Source of the DNA: Streptomyces sp. cg36
GTDB lineage: Bacteria > Actinomycetota > Actinomycetes > Streptomycetales > Streptomycetaceae
Direction: 5' to 3'
Assembly (NCBI RefSeq): GCF_041080675.1
Contig: NZ_CP163520.1
Location: 8,027,501-8,091,500, forward strand
Length of the DNA stretch: 64,000 nt
Part shown: in pieces, positions 1-9,010 of the stretch
Layout: each line of letters starts with the position of its first letter
Position numbering within the stretch: the first letter of the stretch is position 1
Notes under the pieces: model-generated
The model's database searches: none
Told to the model about the DNA's origin: nothing
What the model saw: only the letters and a program-made list of their open reading frames with translations
Position numbers and translations under genes: made by a program

Positions 1-828
1 ACCGCAACCGCGGGTCTGGACGCGGGGCGAGCCGCCTACGGCGGTGTGCTGGCGGCTCTGCTCGCGCGGGACGACGCCTGCGGGGCGAGCGCGACCGTGA
101 CGGGCCTCGACGTCGTCACAGGGGAGCACGGCCTACGGGCGGGCATCGGTGGCCGCTGGGAGATGAACGCCCTGGTGATGCGGCCCTTGCCGGTGAGCGA
201 GGTCATCGCGCCGGTGGTGGATGCTGCGTCGGGGCTGGCCCCGGCTGCCGGGGAGGCGGACCGGGTCCGGGCGATCGAGATCGAACTGCCGGGGCGGGTT
301 CTCGGTCTCTGCGACGTGCGCGAACCGCGCGACCCCTCGCAGGCGCGGTGCAGTGTCCGCCGTCTAGTCGCGATGGCGCTGCTCGGCGACGACCTGTACG
401 AGCGCGGTGCCCTCGCCCCGGCCCGCTACGGCCGACCCCAGGTGACCGCGCTGTGCTCCAGGACGCTGGTGCGGGCCCGCCGGGACCTGGTCCCGGGCTC
501 GGGCGTGGTCCGGGTGTGCGGAGCGGACGGCTCGGTGCGGAGTGTGGCGGCCGGGCTCGGAGCGTCGGCGCAGGGCGGTGGCGGGGTGCGCGACCGCGTG
601 GTGGCGAAGTTCGAGAGGCTGGCGCGCCCGGTGCTCGGCGACGACACCACCGCTTCGGCCATCGAGGCGGCCGACGGCCTGAACACCCCGGACGGCCTGG
701 GTGAGCTGCTGTGGGTGCTCAACCAGCCGCTGGCCCTGGACGGAACCGCACCCGCTCCGGATGGGGGCCCCGCGCAACGGTGCACGGTGCGGCCGGCCCG
801 CCGGGAGCCCGTCGTACGGGATCGGTGA
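1..828 (+). CDS. MmgE/PrpD family protein, 3' part
   Basis: The reading frame is open from the first base, so the 5' end lies outside the window; about 275 residues are visible. The fragment resembles the C-terminal half of the MmgE/PrpD family (2-methylcitrate dehydratase and relatives). It has the run VRAIEIELPGRVLG followed by a segment with PRDPSQARCSVRRLVAMALL, which matches the family's 'AKFSLPY.VA.AL' region where substrate-binding residues lie. Members dehydrate tricarboxylic or related hydroxy acids in the cytoplasm. The internal GTG at 46 is not needed as a start because upstream codons also fit the family. The C-terminal tail after residue 240 is arginine- and proline-rich and unlike the family. 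The exact substrate cannot be told from this part. Confidence 0.7.
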   Translation, partial: TATAGLDAGRAAYGGVLAALLARDDACGASATVTGLDVVTGEHGLRAGIGGRWEMNALVMRPLPVSEVIAPVVDAASGLAPAAGEADRVRAIEIELPGRVLGLCDVREPRDPSQARCSVRRLVAMALLGDDLYERGALAPARYGRPQVTALCSRTLVRARRDLVPGSGVVRVCGADGSVRSVAAGLGASAQGGGGVRDRVVAKFERLARPVLGDDTTASAIEAADGLNTPDGLGELLWVLNQPLALDGTAPAPDGGPAQRCTVRPARREPVVRDR

Positions 829-965
829 AGAGGGCCGGGCCGTGACCGGCCGGAGGGCGACAGCCGCCCGCCCGAGCCGTGTCCCGACGGCGGACGGGCG
901 CAGCCCTGCTGCGCGGTGCTCGCGAGCGGATTGCCGCGCAGGAAGGACACCGAGGCGGGCTGAGG

Positions 966-2774
966 TCAGTTGCCGGGTGCGGGGGGCTGCTGGGCCAGGC
1001 CCAGTGCCACCGAGACGAGCCCGAGATGGCTGAACGCCTGGGGAAAGTTGCCCAGTTGGCGGCGGGCGACGGGGTCGTACTCCTCGGCGAGGAGGCCGAC
1101 GTCGTTGCGCAGCGCGAGCAGCCGCTCGAACAGCTCGTGTGCCTCGTCGGGGCGGCCGGTCAGGCGCAGTGCGTCGGCCAGCCAGAAGGAGCAGATCAGG
1201 AACGTGCCCTCGCCTCCGGGCAGGCCGTCCACACTGCCGCCCTCGGTGGTGTAGCGGCGCATGAGCCCGTCGGAGGCGAGCGCGGCGCGCACGGCGTCCA
1301 CGGTCCCCACGGCCCGGGGATCATCGGCGGGCAGGAATCCGCTGCGGACGACCAGCAGGGTCGCGGCGTCGAGCTCCATGGAGCCGTACGACTGGGTGAA
1401 CGTGTTGCGTACCGGGTCGTAGCCGTGTTCGCACACGTCCTGGTGCACCTGCTCGCGCATGCCTCGCCAGCGCTCGGGGTCGCCGTCGAGGTCGGGGTGG
1501 GCCTCCAGGGTCCGCACCGCACGGTCGGCGGCCAGCCAGGCCATGACCTTGGAGTGGACGAAGTGGCGGCGCGGGCCGCGGATCTCCCAGATGCCCTCGT
1601 CGGGCTCGCGCCAGTGCGATTCGATGAACTCCAGCATGTTGAGCTGGAGCTCCCAGGCGTGGCGTTCCGCCGGGATTCCGAAAGTGCGCGCCACATAGAG
1701 GGAGTTGAGGACTTCGCCGTACACGTCCAGTTGGAACTGGTCGACCGCTGCGTTGCCGACCCGTACCGGGCGCGAGCCGAAATGCCCGTCCAGCCAGGGG
1801 AGTTCCATCTCGGGCAGTCGGCGCTCACCGGCCAGGCCGTACATGATCTGCAGGTCCTCGGGATCGCCCGCGGTGGCGCGCAGCAGCCAGTCGCGCCAAC
1901 GTGCCGCCTCGTCCACGTACCCCGTCCTGAGCAGGGCGCCGAGGGTGAGGGTGGCGTCGCGCAGCCAGCAGTAGCGGTAGTCCCAGTTGCGCACCCCGCC
2001 GATCTCCTCGGGCAGCGAGGTGGTGGGGGCCGCGACGATGCCACCGGTGGGTTTGTAGATGAGGGCCTTGAGGGTGATGAGGGAGCGGACGACCGCTTCC
2101 CGGTACGGGCCGGTGTACTGGCAGCGGGCCGCCCATTTGCGCCAGCCCTCCAGCGTGCGGGTGAGCGCCTGTTCGGGATCCGGCTGCGGCGGGCGTGGCA
2201 GGTGGGAGGGGTGCCAGGTGAAGACGAAGCTGACGCGCTCGCCCGCCGACACGCGGAAGGAGGAGCGGATGGCGCGCTGGTCGTGTGCGGTGGGGGCGGC
2301 GGGCTCGGAGCGCAGCCACATGGAGTCGGGGCCGGCGATCGCGACGTGTTCGTCCTCGACGGCGCGCACCCACGGCACGACGCGGCCGTAGTCGAAGCGC
2401 AGACGCAGGACGGACTCCATCTCCAACTCGCCGCTGACGCCTTCCACGATCCGCACGACATCGGTCGCCTCGCCGTACAGCGGCATGAAATCGAGGACCT
2501 CGACGGAGCCGGTGGGGGTGTCCCACCGGGTGCGCAGGACCAGGCTGTCCTCGGCGTAACCGCGCCCGGTGCAGACACCGTCGGGTCCGGCGGCCACGGG
2601 GGCGATGCGCCAGTGGCCGTCGTCCTCGTCGCCGAGCAGGGACGAGAAGCACGAAGCGGAGTCGAAGCGCGGCAGGCACAGCCAGGCGATCGAGCCGTTG
2701 GTGCCGACCAGGGCGGCGGTGCGGAGGTCGCCGATGAGGGCGTAGTCCTCGATCCGCAAGGGGGAGGGCGCCAT
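966..2774 (-). CDS. Glycoside hydrolase family 15 (glucoamylase/trehalase-like)
   Basis: A 602-residue cytoplasmic GH15 protein. The N-terminus (RIEDYALIGDLRTAALVG) is the usual opening of actinobacterial GH15 enzymes, several of which are trehalases and others glucodextranases. The (alpha/alpha)6-barrel signature NWDYRYCWLRDA lies near residue 265, and the second acidic motif GGEGTF near residue 520 probably carries the catalytic glutamate. The ATG at 2774 is preferred over an upstream ATG at 2888 because AAGGA precedes it at 7 bases and the family sequence begins there. It is divergent from the FUSC gene and convergent with the PrpD fragment. Trehalose or an alpha-glucan is the likely substrate, but the sequence does not decide between them. 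Confidence 0.9.
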   Translation of the reverse strand: MAPSPLRIEDYALIGDLRTAALVGTNGSIAWLCLPRFDSASCFSSLLGDEDDGHWRIAPVAAGPDGVCTGRGYAEDSLVLRTRWDTPTGSVEVLDFMPLYGEATDVVRIVEGVSGELEMESVLRLRFDYGRVVPWVRAVEDEHVAIAGPDSMWLRSEPAAPTAHDQRAIRSSFRVSAGERVSFVFTWHPSHLPRPPQPDPEQALTRTLEGWRKWAARCQYTGPYREAVVRSLITLKALIYKPTGGIVAAPTTSLPEEIGGVRNWDYRYCWLRDATLTLGALLRTGYVDEAARWRDWLLRATAGDPEDLQIMYGLAGERRLPEMELPWLDGHFGSRPVRVGNAAVDQFQLDVYGEVLNSLYVARTFGIPAERHAWELQLNMLEFIESHWREPDEGIWEIRGPRRHFVHSKVMAWLAADRAVRTLEAHPDLDGDPERWRGMREQVHQDVCEHGYDPVRNTFTQSYGSMELDAATLLVVRSGFLPADDPRAVGTVDAVRAALASDGLMRRYTTEGGSVDGLPGGEGTFLICSFWLADALRLTGRPDEAHELFERLLALRNDVGLLAEEYDPVARRQLGNFPQAFSHLGLVSVALGLAQQPPAPGN

Positions 2775-3072
2775 GTACGCATCCTTGGAGGTGTGTTCCG
2801 AGCGGTAGGGGGTGACCCGGTGGTGGTGGGGGAATCGGGCCGGACGGGCGCGGTGGGCTCTCTCGGAACATGGCCGTGTGCCGTTCATTGTGGAAGAGGA
2901 ACCCCCGTGCCGCCACCGACGCGGGCTTCGGCATCCGCCCTGGTGAGCGAGTTGCGGCAGAGGACGGGTTGGTTACGGTGAGGGCGTGGTCCTTCTCCTC
3001 CGCGCCCTTCGTGGCCGCGGGAACGGTGGTGCCGGGGGACGGCTTGGCCCTGGCCCGGGTGGAGGTGCGTGA

Positions 3073-5292
3073 GTGGTGGCTTCACCCCTTCGGTGGATCT
3101 GGAGCAGGAAGGAAGGCCCGCAGGCGGTGCGGCGGGCCGTATGGGTGGTGCTCGCGGGCGGCGGTGTGTTCTACACGCTGCTGTACGGGTTCCATCAGCC
3201 CGTGATGGGCCTGTACGCGATGTTCGGCGCCCTCCCGATGATCATGTTCGCGCATCTGTCCGGCCCGGCCGCCCGGCGGGGTCGCACCATGGTTCTGACG
3301 CTGCCCGCGGCCTGGGTGATGGTCACGGCGGGCACGCTGCTCGCGGTGAACGACTGGGCCGCCGCGGGCGGCCTGCTCGTGCTGAGCTTCCTCGTCGCGT
3401 TCCTCGGTGTGCTCGGGCCGCGCCAGGCCGCGCTCGCCGCCGCGCTCCAGCTCTACTACGTACTGCCGTGCTTCCCGCCGTACGAGCCGCACCAGCTGTG
3501 GCAGAGACTGGCCGGTATCACTCTGGGCGTGCTGGCCGCCGTCGTCGTGGACCAGGTGCTGTGGCGTGAGTCCGCGCCCACCGGCTACCGCGGGCTCCTG
3601 GCGGACGCGGCCGATGCGGTGGCCGACTACACGCGGATCGTCGCCCGCCTGCTGGCGGGACAGGAGCCGGCTGCGTCGGCCGAGGAGGCGTGCGCCGAGG
3701 CCCGCGCGCGTGCCGGGAACGCGCTGGCCACCACATGGATGTCGCGTGTGTCGCCCACCTCGCGTCCGCTCTCGGCGTCGATGGAGGACCGGGCGCTCAA
3801 CCACTGCCGGGCCGCGATCCGCCACACCCGCAACCAACTGGACGGCGTCGTCGTCGACAGTGGCACCCCCGATGCCGCGTCGGCGCGGCTGCTGCTCCAG
3901 GCCGAGGCGACGCTGCGCCAGGCGGCCGACGAGGTGCGCTCGCGGCGCACGGCAGCGGAGCGCTCGGACCTCGCCGACGCGCACCGGACCTTCGAAGCCG
4001 AGCGCGCCGGCGGGCTGCTCGCCGCCTCTCCCCAACTGCTGCGTCAGCAGGCCCTGGTGCGCGGCGTCGCACAGGCCGCGCAGGTCGCCGAGGAGACCGC
4101 GCGGCTGATGAACGGGGTGCGCCCGCAGTCGGGGCAGTACGCGGCCGACGGGCCGTTCGGCTATGCGTCGGTCTCGGCGGCGGTTTGGTCGTGGCGGCGG
4201 CTGGTGCTGCACATGACACCGCGGTCCGTGCTGTTCCAGAACGGTGTGCGCATGGGGCTTGCGCTGGGAGCCGCCCGGGTGCTGGCCGGCGTCGTGGACA
4301 TCCCCCACGGCTTCTGGGTCCTGCTGGCCACGCTCAGCATGATGCGTACCTCGGCCGCCGACACCCGGGCGGGCCTGGGACCCGCCTTCCTGGGAACCGT
4401 CGCGGGAGCGGCCGTGTCCACCGTCATGCTGATGGTGGTGGGAGACACCCCCGGGTTCTACATCGGGGTGGCTCCCGTGCTGATGCTGGTCGGATTCACC
4501 GTCGGGCCCCTCCTGGGGGGCGCGTGGATGCAGGCGGTCCTCACCGTGGTCCTGATGGTGTTGTTCGTCCAGGTGCTGTCCGTGGACACCGAACTGCCCG
4601 CGGTGCGGGTACTGACCGTGGTCGTCGGAGGTCTGATCGGCGCGGGCGCGGCGCTGCTGGCGTGGCCCAAGGGTGCGGCGGGGCAGCTCAAGCGGGACGT
4701 GGCGCATTCTCTGCGACTGGCGGGTGAAGCGGTTCCGCGCGTCACTGACCTGGTGAGCGGCGGCAGCGCGCGGGGGTCGGAACAGGTGGGAGAGCGGGAC
4801 GACCCGCTGGGCGCGGTACGGGGTGAACTGTTCCTCGCCCACACGACGTTCCTGCAGTTCCGCACCGAGAGCACCCGCGGTGACCTGCCCGCCGTGGAGG
4901 CTCCCTGGGAGGCGTACATGCTGCCCGGCTACCAAGTGGTGGGCGGGGGAAGCCTGTTGGTCGTGCGCGCCGCCGACGCGCACCGCGAGCTGCCCGCCGC
5001 GGCGTCCGAGGCGCTGACCGAACTCGCCGGGCGCGCGGCGGCCGAGTGCCGTGCGTCGGCCGCCTTGCTCCGTCGCGGGGCGTTCGTGGACGGTGCCGGG
5101 CCCGGGCGCCACGACCCGTTCCCCGCCGATGCGTCACCCGTGCTGCGGCTGGTGGCCGAGGACGGTGCGGGCATGGGGACGCGGGACGTCCTGCTGATGG
5201 TCGACACCGAGTCGTGGCTGACGGGAGTGGCCCGCGACGCACGCCGTGCCCGGCAGCCCAAGGCGACGGCCGAGGGAGCCACCCACGGCTGA
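3073..5292 (+). CDS. FUSC family membrane protein
   Basis: A 739-residue membrane protein of the FUSC/aromatic acid exporter superfamily. It shows the family's duplicated plan. An N-terminal bundle of hydrophobic helices (residues about 20-165) is followed by a long soluble, helical, charged segment (about 170-370), a second helical bundle (about 390-540, starting FQNGVRMGLALGAARVLAG) and a soluble C-terminal domain. Relatives are proposed proton-driven efflux proteins for aromatic or other organic acids. The GTG at 3073 is chosen because GGAGG lies 7 bases upstream. A second GTG follows directly and could also be used. It is transcribed alone, divergent from the GH15 gene. The substrate is unknown. 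Confidence 0.8.
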   Translation: MVASPLRWIWSRKEGPQAVRRAVWVVLAGGGVFYTLLYGFHQPVMGLYAMFGALPMIMFAHLSGPAARRGRTMVLTLPAAWVMVTAGTLLAVNDWAAAGGLLVLSFLVAFLGVLGPRQAALAAALQLYYVLPCFPPYEPHQLWQRLAGITLGVLAAVVVDQVLWRESAPTGYRGLLADAADAVADYTRIVARLLAGQEPAASAEEACAEARARAGNALATTWMSRVSPTSRPLSASMEDRALNHCRAAIRHTRNQLDGVVVDSGTPDAASARLLLQAEATLRQAADEVRSRRTAAERSDLADAHRTFEAERAGGLLAASPQLLRQQALVRGVAQAAQVAEETARLMNGVRPQSGQYAADGPFGYASVSAAVWSWRRLVLHMTPRSVLFQNGVRMGLALGAARVLAGVVDIPHGFWVLLATLSMMRTSAADTRAGLGPAFLGTVAGAAVSTVMLMVVGDTPGFYIGVAPVLMLVGFTVGPLLGGAWMQAVLTVVLMVLFVQVLSVDTELPAVRVLTVVVGGLIGAGAALLAWPKGAAGQLKRDVAHSLRLAGEAVPRVTDLVSGGSARGSEQVGERDDPLGAVRGELFLAHTTFLQFRTESTRGDLPAVEAPWEAYMLPGYQVVGGGSLLVVRAADAHRELPAAASEALTELAGRAAAECRASAALLRRGAFVDGAGPGRHDPFPADASPVLRLVAEDGAGMGTRDVLLMVDTESWLTGVARDARRARQPKATAEGATHG

Positions 5293-5424
5293 CTCCGGTG
5301 GTCCGTCCGGGGGACGGGGGCCCGCACCGGTGGAACCCCCCATCGGGGGACATAGGGCGAAGCGCGTTCTTCCTACCTTCGTGGAGAGGCGATCCGGCCT
5401 CGTACTCCAGGAAGGAGGCATGTC

Positions 5425-5976
5425 ATGCCTTTCGAGACGGTCACCAGGATCGAGCGGGTCGTCGTCGGTGTCGACGGGTCGGAAGCGAGCCGGGCCGCCC
5501 TGCGGCAGGCGGCGGCCGAAGCCCGGTGTCACGGGGCCGAGCTCTGCCCGGTGATCGCCTGGACGCCGCCGGGCGGCGAGGCCGCCCATGCCCGCTACCG
5601 GCCGCCGGAGGACATCATTCTCCGCTGGACCCGCGCGGCGCGAGCAGAGCTGGACACGACGTGTGAGCGGGTGTTGGGGCGGGAGCCGCAGGGGTTGCAC
5701 GTCACTCCCCGGGTGATCCGCGGCAGGACCGAGGACGTACTCGTGGCCGTCGCGGCCCGCGAGACGGATGTCCTCGTGATGGGAGCGGGCAGCCATGGCC
5801 GCGTCCACCGATTCCTGTTCGGTTCGGCCAGCCGGTCGAGCCTGAAGCGGGCCCGCTGCCCGGTCCTGGTCGTGCACCCGGACCACGAGGCCGGTGGCGC
5901 CGGGGCAGGCGGTCGTGCCCCGCGCCCGCGGGGTGTCACCGCTTGGCATCGGGGGATCGCCTCGGCCGCGCGATGA
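5425..5976 (+). CDS. Universal stress protein (UspA family)
   Basis: A 183-residue single-domain universal stress protein. The opening RVVVGVDGSEASRAAL holds the beta-1 strand and the conserved Asp of the nucleotide pocket. The ATP-binding signature G-2x-G-9x-G-(S/T) is seen as GAGSHGRVHRF followed by GSASR near residues 125-140, and the strand CPVLVVHP closes the Rossmann-like fold. It is expected to bind ATP and act in stress or dormancy adaptation. A purine-rich AGGAAGGAGG ribosome binding site lies 6 bases before the ATG. The about 30-residue C-terminal tail is Gly/Pro/Arg-rich and lies beyond the domain. A GCAA-capped hairpin follows the stop codon. Confidence 0.9.
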   Translation: MPFETVTRIERVVVGVDGSEASRAALRQAAAEARCHGAELCPVIAWTPPGGEAAHARYRPPEDIILRWTRAARAELDTTCERVLGREPQGLHVTPRVIRGRTEDVLVAVAARETDVLVMGAGSHGRVHRFLFGSASRSSLKRARCPVLVVHPDHEAGGAGAGGRAPRPRGVTAWHRGIASAAR

Positions 5977-5996
5977 AGCGCGTGCGCAGCGGCGAG

Positions 5997-6023
5997 CGGC
6001 CCGCTACCGCAAGGTACGGGCCG
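5997..6023. terminator. Hairpin terminator between convergent genes
   Basis: A 7-bp arm CGGCCCG (5997-6003) pairs with CGGGCCG (6017-6023). Inside it TACC pairs with GGTA around a GCAA tetraloop, with one bulged C. It lies between the stops of the stress protein gene and the converging SDR gene. There is no T-tract, as is common in Streptomyces. Confidence 0.6.
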
Positions 6024-6045
6024 TCCGCCGCTGCGCTGGGCTGTT

Positions 6046-6768
6046 TCAGCCTTGCTGGCCGGTGGCCGCCAGGACGATTTCACGGATGGTCACCTGCGGG
6101 GGCTGCCCATAGGCGTGCGCGATGGCCCCGGCCACGACGGCCGCGTCGAGGGCGCCTCCGGCGGCCTCCTTCCACTCCTGGTAGTCGGCCTTGATCCGCT
6201 CGCTGCTGGTGTGCGAGAGCAGTTCGGTCTCCACCGCCCCGGGTGCGATCGTCACCACCCGCACACCCGCCCCGGCGACCTCTTCGAGCAGGTTCTCCGA
6301 CATGGCGTGCACGGCGAACTTGGTGCCCACGTAGGCGGCGTGGTTGGGGAACGTCTTGCGTCCGGCGACGGAGCTGACGTTGATGATCGTCCCCGCGCCG
6401 CGCGCGAGCATGCCCGGCAGGACGGCGCGGATGCCGTACAGGACCCCCTTGATGTTGAGGTCGATCATCGGCCCCCACTCCTCGACGGGCTGGTCGACGA
6501 TCTGCCCCAGCAGCATCAATCCGGCGTTGTTGACGATCGCGTCGGCGGGCCCGTGGACAGCTTCCGCCTCGCGCACGGCCGCCGTGACGGCGTCGAAGTC
6601 GGTGACGTCGACACGGCGGCACAAGGTGTCCGGCAGACCCAGCGCCTCCAGCCGTTCCAGGCGCCGGGCGAGCAGCAGGAGCGGGTGGCCCCGGTCGGAG
6701 AAGAGCCGGGCGGTTGCGGCGCCGATGCCGGAGCTGGCGCCGGTGATGACGATCAGGGGCTTGGTCAT
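6046..6768 (-). CDS. SDR family NAD(P)-dependent oxidoreductase
   Basis: A 240-residue classical short-chain dehydrogenase. The cofactor motif TGASSGIG is at residues 9-16, NNAG is near residue 84, a serine (NVSSVAG) lies near 137 and the catalytic YVGTK (YxxxK) is near 150-154. The PG motif near residue 181 (IAPGAVETEL) completes the pattern. The arginine-rich stretch after the first helix (LLARRLERLE) suggests NADP preference. The closest general group is the 'SDR family oxidoreductase, serine 3-dehydrogenase/YdfG-like' class. The substrate is not evident. It converges with the stress protein gene. The next upstream gene, on the opposite strand, is a secreted peptidase. Confidence 0.92.
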   Translation of the reverse strand: MTKPLIVITGASSGIGAATARLFSDRGHPLLLLARRLERLEALGLPDTLCRRVDVTDFDAVTAAVREAEAVHGPADAIVNNAGLMLLGQIVDQPVEEWGPMIDLNIKGVLYGIRAVLPGMLARGAGTIINVSSVAGRKTFPNHAAYVGTKFAVHAMSENLLEEVAGAGVRVVTIAPGAVETELLSHTSSERIKADYQEWKEAAGGALDAAVVAGAIAHAYGQPPQVTIREIVLAATGQQG

Positions 6769-6997
6769 GGCGGTCTCGAATCATTTGTCCGTGGGGATGC
6801 GGCCGATGAGCCTGTGCCCAGCAGACCACCGCGCCGGGTACGCGGCCTCCCACCCGGCGGGGAAGGCGGGACGCTCACCCGTTCGGACGAGCGGGTGGTG
6901 TTGCGCCGACTGGGCTAAGCCGCTGGGAGCGCGGGCCTCCGGGAGGGCGGGACGCGGAGGAGAGCCGCTGCCGGACGAGCGGGACGTCCTTACCGTG

Positions 6998-8626
6998 ATG
7001 CACATGAACGTGCCCATACGTGTCAGTGGAGCCCTCTCGGCCGTCACGCTCATGGCCGTATCGCTCTGTACCGCGCCGCCCAGTGCGACCGCCGCGTCCA
7101 GCCAGCCGGACCTGACCCGGTACTACACCCAGAAGATCGGCTGGCACCCCTGTGGCCAGGACCCCGACAGCGAAGTGCGCCAGGAGTCCACCCATGAGCA
7201 GCGGGCGTCGGCGGCGGCCCAGGGATCGCCGCACCGCAGGGCGCAGGGGCCGGTCGCGGAGTGCGGCAGCGTGAAGGTCCCGTACACCTACGCCAAGCCC
7301 TCCCAGGGGGACATGACGCTGGCGCTGATGCGCTACCGGGCCCGCGACCAGAACAGTCGGCTCGGATCTCTGCTGATCAACTTCGGCGGGCCCGGCGGCT
7401 CGGGGCTGGAGGGGCTGGCCGGTTCCGGTCCCGACGGTTTCGGCAAGGCCGGAACGCGCTACGACCTGGTCTCGTTCGACCCCCGCGGGGTCGGCGCCAG
7501 CACCCCCGTGCGGTGCGGGGAGGCGGACGAGGTGCCCAAGACGGTGCACGGAGCGGACTCGGCCCCGGAGAACCTGTCCGTCCTCGGGAAATACCTCGCC
7601 GAGCAGAAGGCGGCGCTGGCGACCTGCGCGAAGCTGTCCGGCCCGATCCTGCCCTGGGTCGGCACCGTCAACGTCGCCCGCGACCTGGATGTCATGCGGC
7701 AGGCGCTCGGTGACGAGAAGCTCAACTATCTGGGGATCTCCTACGGAACGAAGATCGGCGCGGTGTACGCGCACCAGTTCCCCAAGAAGGTCGGGCGGAT
7801 GGCGCTGGACGGTGTCGACGAGCCGGCCCCGAACATGAAGGACACCAGCCTCGCCCAGGCCACGGGGTACCAGAAGGCGCTGGAGCACTCCATCGAGCAG
7901 TGCGCACAGCGCGGCGCCGACTGCCCGCTGGGCACCGACCCCGGCCGGGCGATGACCGGCGTGGTGACGGGGCTGAACCGGCTGGACGAGCATCCGATGA
8001 AGCTGCCGGACGGCACCGAGCTGACCCGGGAAGGCGCCCAGAGCGACATCATGGCGCTGCTGCGCTCCCGCGACGAGGTCGACACCCTGCCGGCGATGCT
8101 GGCGGTGATCTCCCAGGGCAAGGCCCCCGGGCGCGAGACGGAAGTGGCCGAGGACATCGCCGACGAGGACGAGGGCGCGGAGCGGAACGGCACCTACGAC
8201 AACTCCTCCGAGGCGTTCGTCGCCGTCAACTGCGCCGACACGTCGGGCCGTTACACGGAGAAGGAGATCGACGACGCCTACCCGGAATTCGTGAAGGCGT
8301 CCCCGGTGTTCGGCGGTGAGTTCGTCACCGGGATGGCCACCTGCAACGGCTGGCCCGAGGCCGGTGACGACACCTCGCACGACGTGAGCGCGCCCGGCGC
8401 GGCCACCATAGTGATGACCACCGCCCTGTATGACCCGGCCACCCCCCACCCGTGGCTGAAGCAGATGGCCAAGGCGGTGGGCCCCGCCGTCACCATCACC
8501 GACAACGGCGCCGGTCACGGCCTCTACGTCGCGACCAAGGCGCTGTGTGTACGCCGCCATTTCGACGCGTTCTTCCTGGAGGGAACGCTTCCCAAGGACG
8601 GGACGGTGTGTGACGACAAGGTGTGA
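6998..8626 (+). CDS. Secreted alpha/beta hydrolase, TAP-like tripeptidyl aminopeptidase
   Basis: A 542-residue secreted alpha/beta hydrolase of the SlpD/SlpE/Tap group of Streptomyces tripeptidyl aminopeptidases. A signal peptide ending near PPSATAA precedes the mature part. The oxyanion strip NFGGPGGSG lies near residue 128, the nucleophile elbow GISYG near 248, an Asp within ALYDPATPHP near 481 and the His in NGAGHGLY near 507. The C-terminal part fits the TAP-like domain. ATG codons at 6998 and 7004, and a GTG at 6995, are all possible starts and none has a clear ribosome binding site. The segment at residues 60-90, rich in Gln, Arg and Ala, is an insertion before the catalytic domain. A 15-bp stem terminator follows. 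Confidence 0.88.
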   Translation: MHMNVPIRVSGALSAVTLMAVSLCTAPPSATAASSQPDLTRYYTQKIGWHPCGQDPDSEVRQESTHEQRASAAAQGSPHRRAQGPVAECGSVKVPYTYAKPSQGDMTLALMRYRARDQNSRLGSLLINFGGPGGSGLEGLAGSGPDGFGKAGTRYDLVSFDPRGVGASTPVRCGEADEVPKTVHGADSAPENLSVLGKYLAEQKAALATCAKLSGPILPWVGTVNVARDLDVMRQALGDEKLNYLGISYGTKIGAVYAHQFPKKVGRMALDGVDEPAPNMKDTSLAQATGYQKALEHSIEQCAQRGADCPLGTDPGRAMTGVVTGLNRLDEHPMKLPDGTELTREGAQSDIMALLRSRDEVDTLPAMLAVISQGKAPGRETEVAEDIADEDEGAERNGTYDNSSEAFVAVNCADTSGRYTEKEIDDAYPEFVKASPVFGGEFVTGMATCNGWPEAGDDTSHDVSAPGAATIVMTTALYDPATPHPWLKQMAKAVGPAVTITDNGAGHGLYVATKALCVRRHFDAFFLEGTLPKDGTVCDDKV

Positions 8627-8690
8627 GGGCTGATCGTCGTCGGGCGGCTCACCCCACCGGGGCGGGCCGTCCGTGCGAGTGCCCGTTCCC

Positions 8691-8725
8691 CCGTAGGGCC
8701 GTCCGATCGCCGGACGGCCCTACGG
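8691..8725. terminator. 15-bp perfect stem-loop terminator
   Basis: CCGTAGGGCCGTCCG (8691-8705) is matched exactly by its reverse complement at 8711-8725 around a 5-base loop. It lies 65 bases after the peptidase stop. There is no T-tract. Confidence 0.75.
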
Positions 8726-8749
8726 GGCGAGCGGGCGAAGGCTGGTTCC

Positions 8750-9010
8750 ATGCGCAATGCTCTGCTCGCCTGGTGTCCCGCTCTCGTGCTGTGCGGGGGT
8801 GTGGCGCTGGGAGCTGTGTTCGGGCCCGGCGGGACCTCCCGGGAACCGGCCGCCGTCCCGGCGCCGGTCATGCACGTACGGCCGGGGTTCAGTCGTCCCC
8901 CGGGCTCCGCGTCTCATGGGGTGCTGGAGCGGCCGGGGGCGTGGGGCGGGAGGAGGCCGGATCCGCCGAGTGCGCGGGGTCTGCCGACTCCGGGTTCGGC
9001 GGCGGGGTGA
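8750..9010 (+). CDS. Possible small exported protein
   Basis: An 86-codon frame that opens with a signal- or anchor-like hydrophobic stretch (residues 4-24, ALLAWCPALVLCGGVALGAV) followed by Pro/Gly-rich sequence. GAAGG sits 8 bases before the ATG. Its last 122 bases overlap the 3' end of the convergent DMT transporter gene, and the second half of the peptide is low-complexity, so only the N-terminal part looks protein-like. It may be a small membrane peptide, a shortened remnant or chance. No family was recognised. Confidence 0.25.
   Translation: MRNALLAWCPALVLCGGVALGAVFGPGGTSREPAAVPAPVMHVRPGFSRPPGSASHGVLERPGAWGGRRPDPPSARGLPTPGSAAG

Noticed and set aside
879..2981. A 700-codon plus-strand frame opposite the GH15 gene
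   Set aside because: It is the antisense shadow of GH15 caused by high GC. Its translation has no domain and the opposite strand has clear family motifs.
3082..5112. A 676-codon minus-strand frame opposite the FUSC gene
   Set aside because: His/Gln/Arg-rich antisense artefact with no motif; FUSC has helices, an RBS and a family match.
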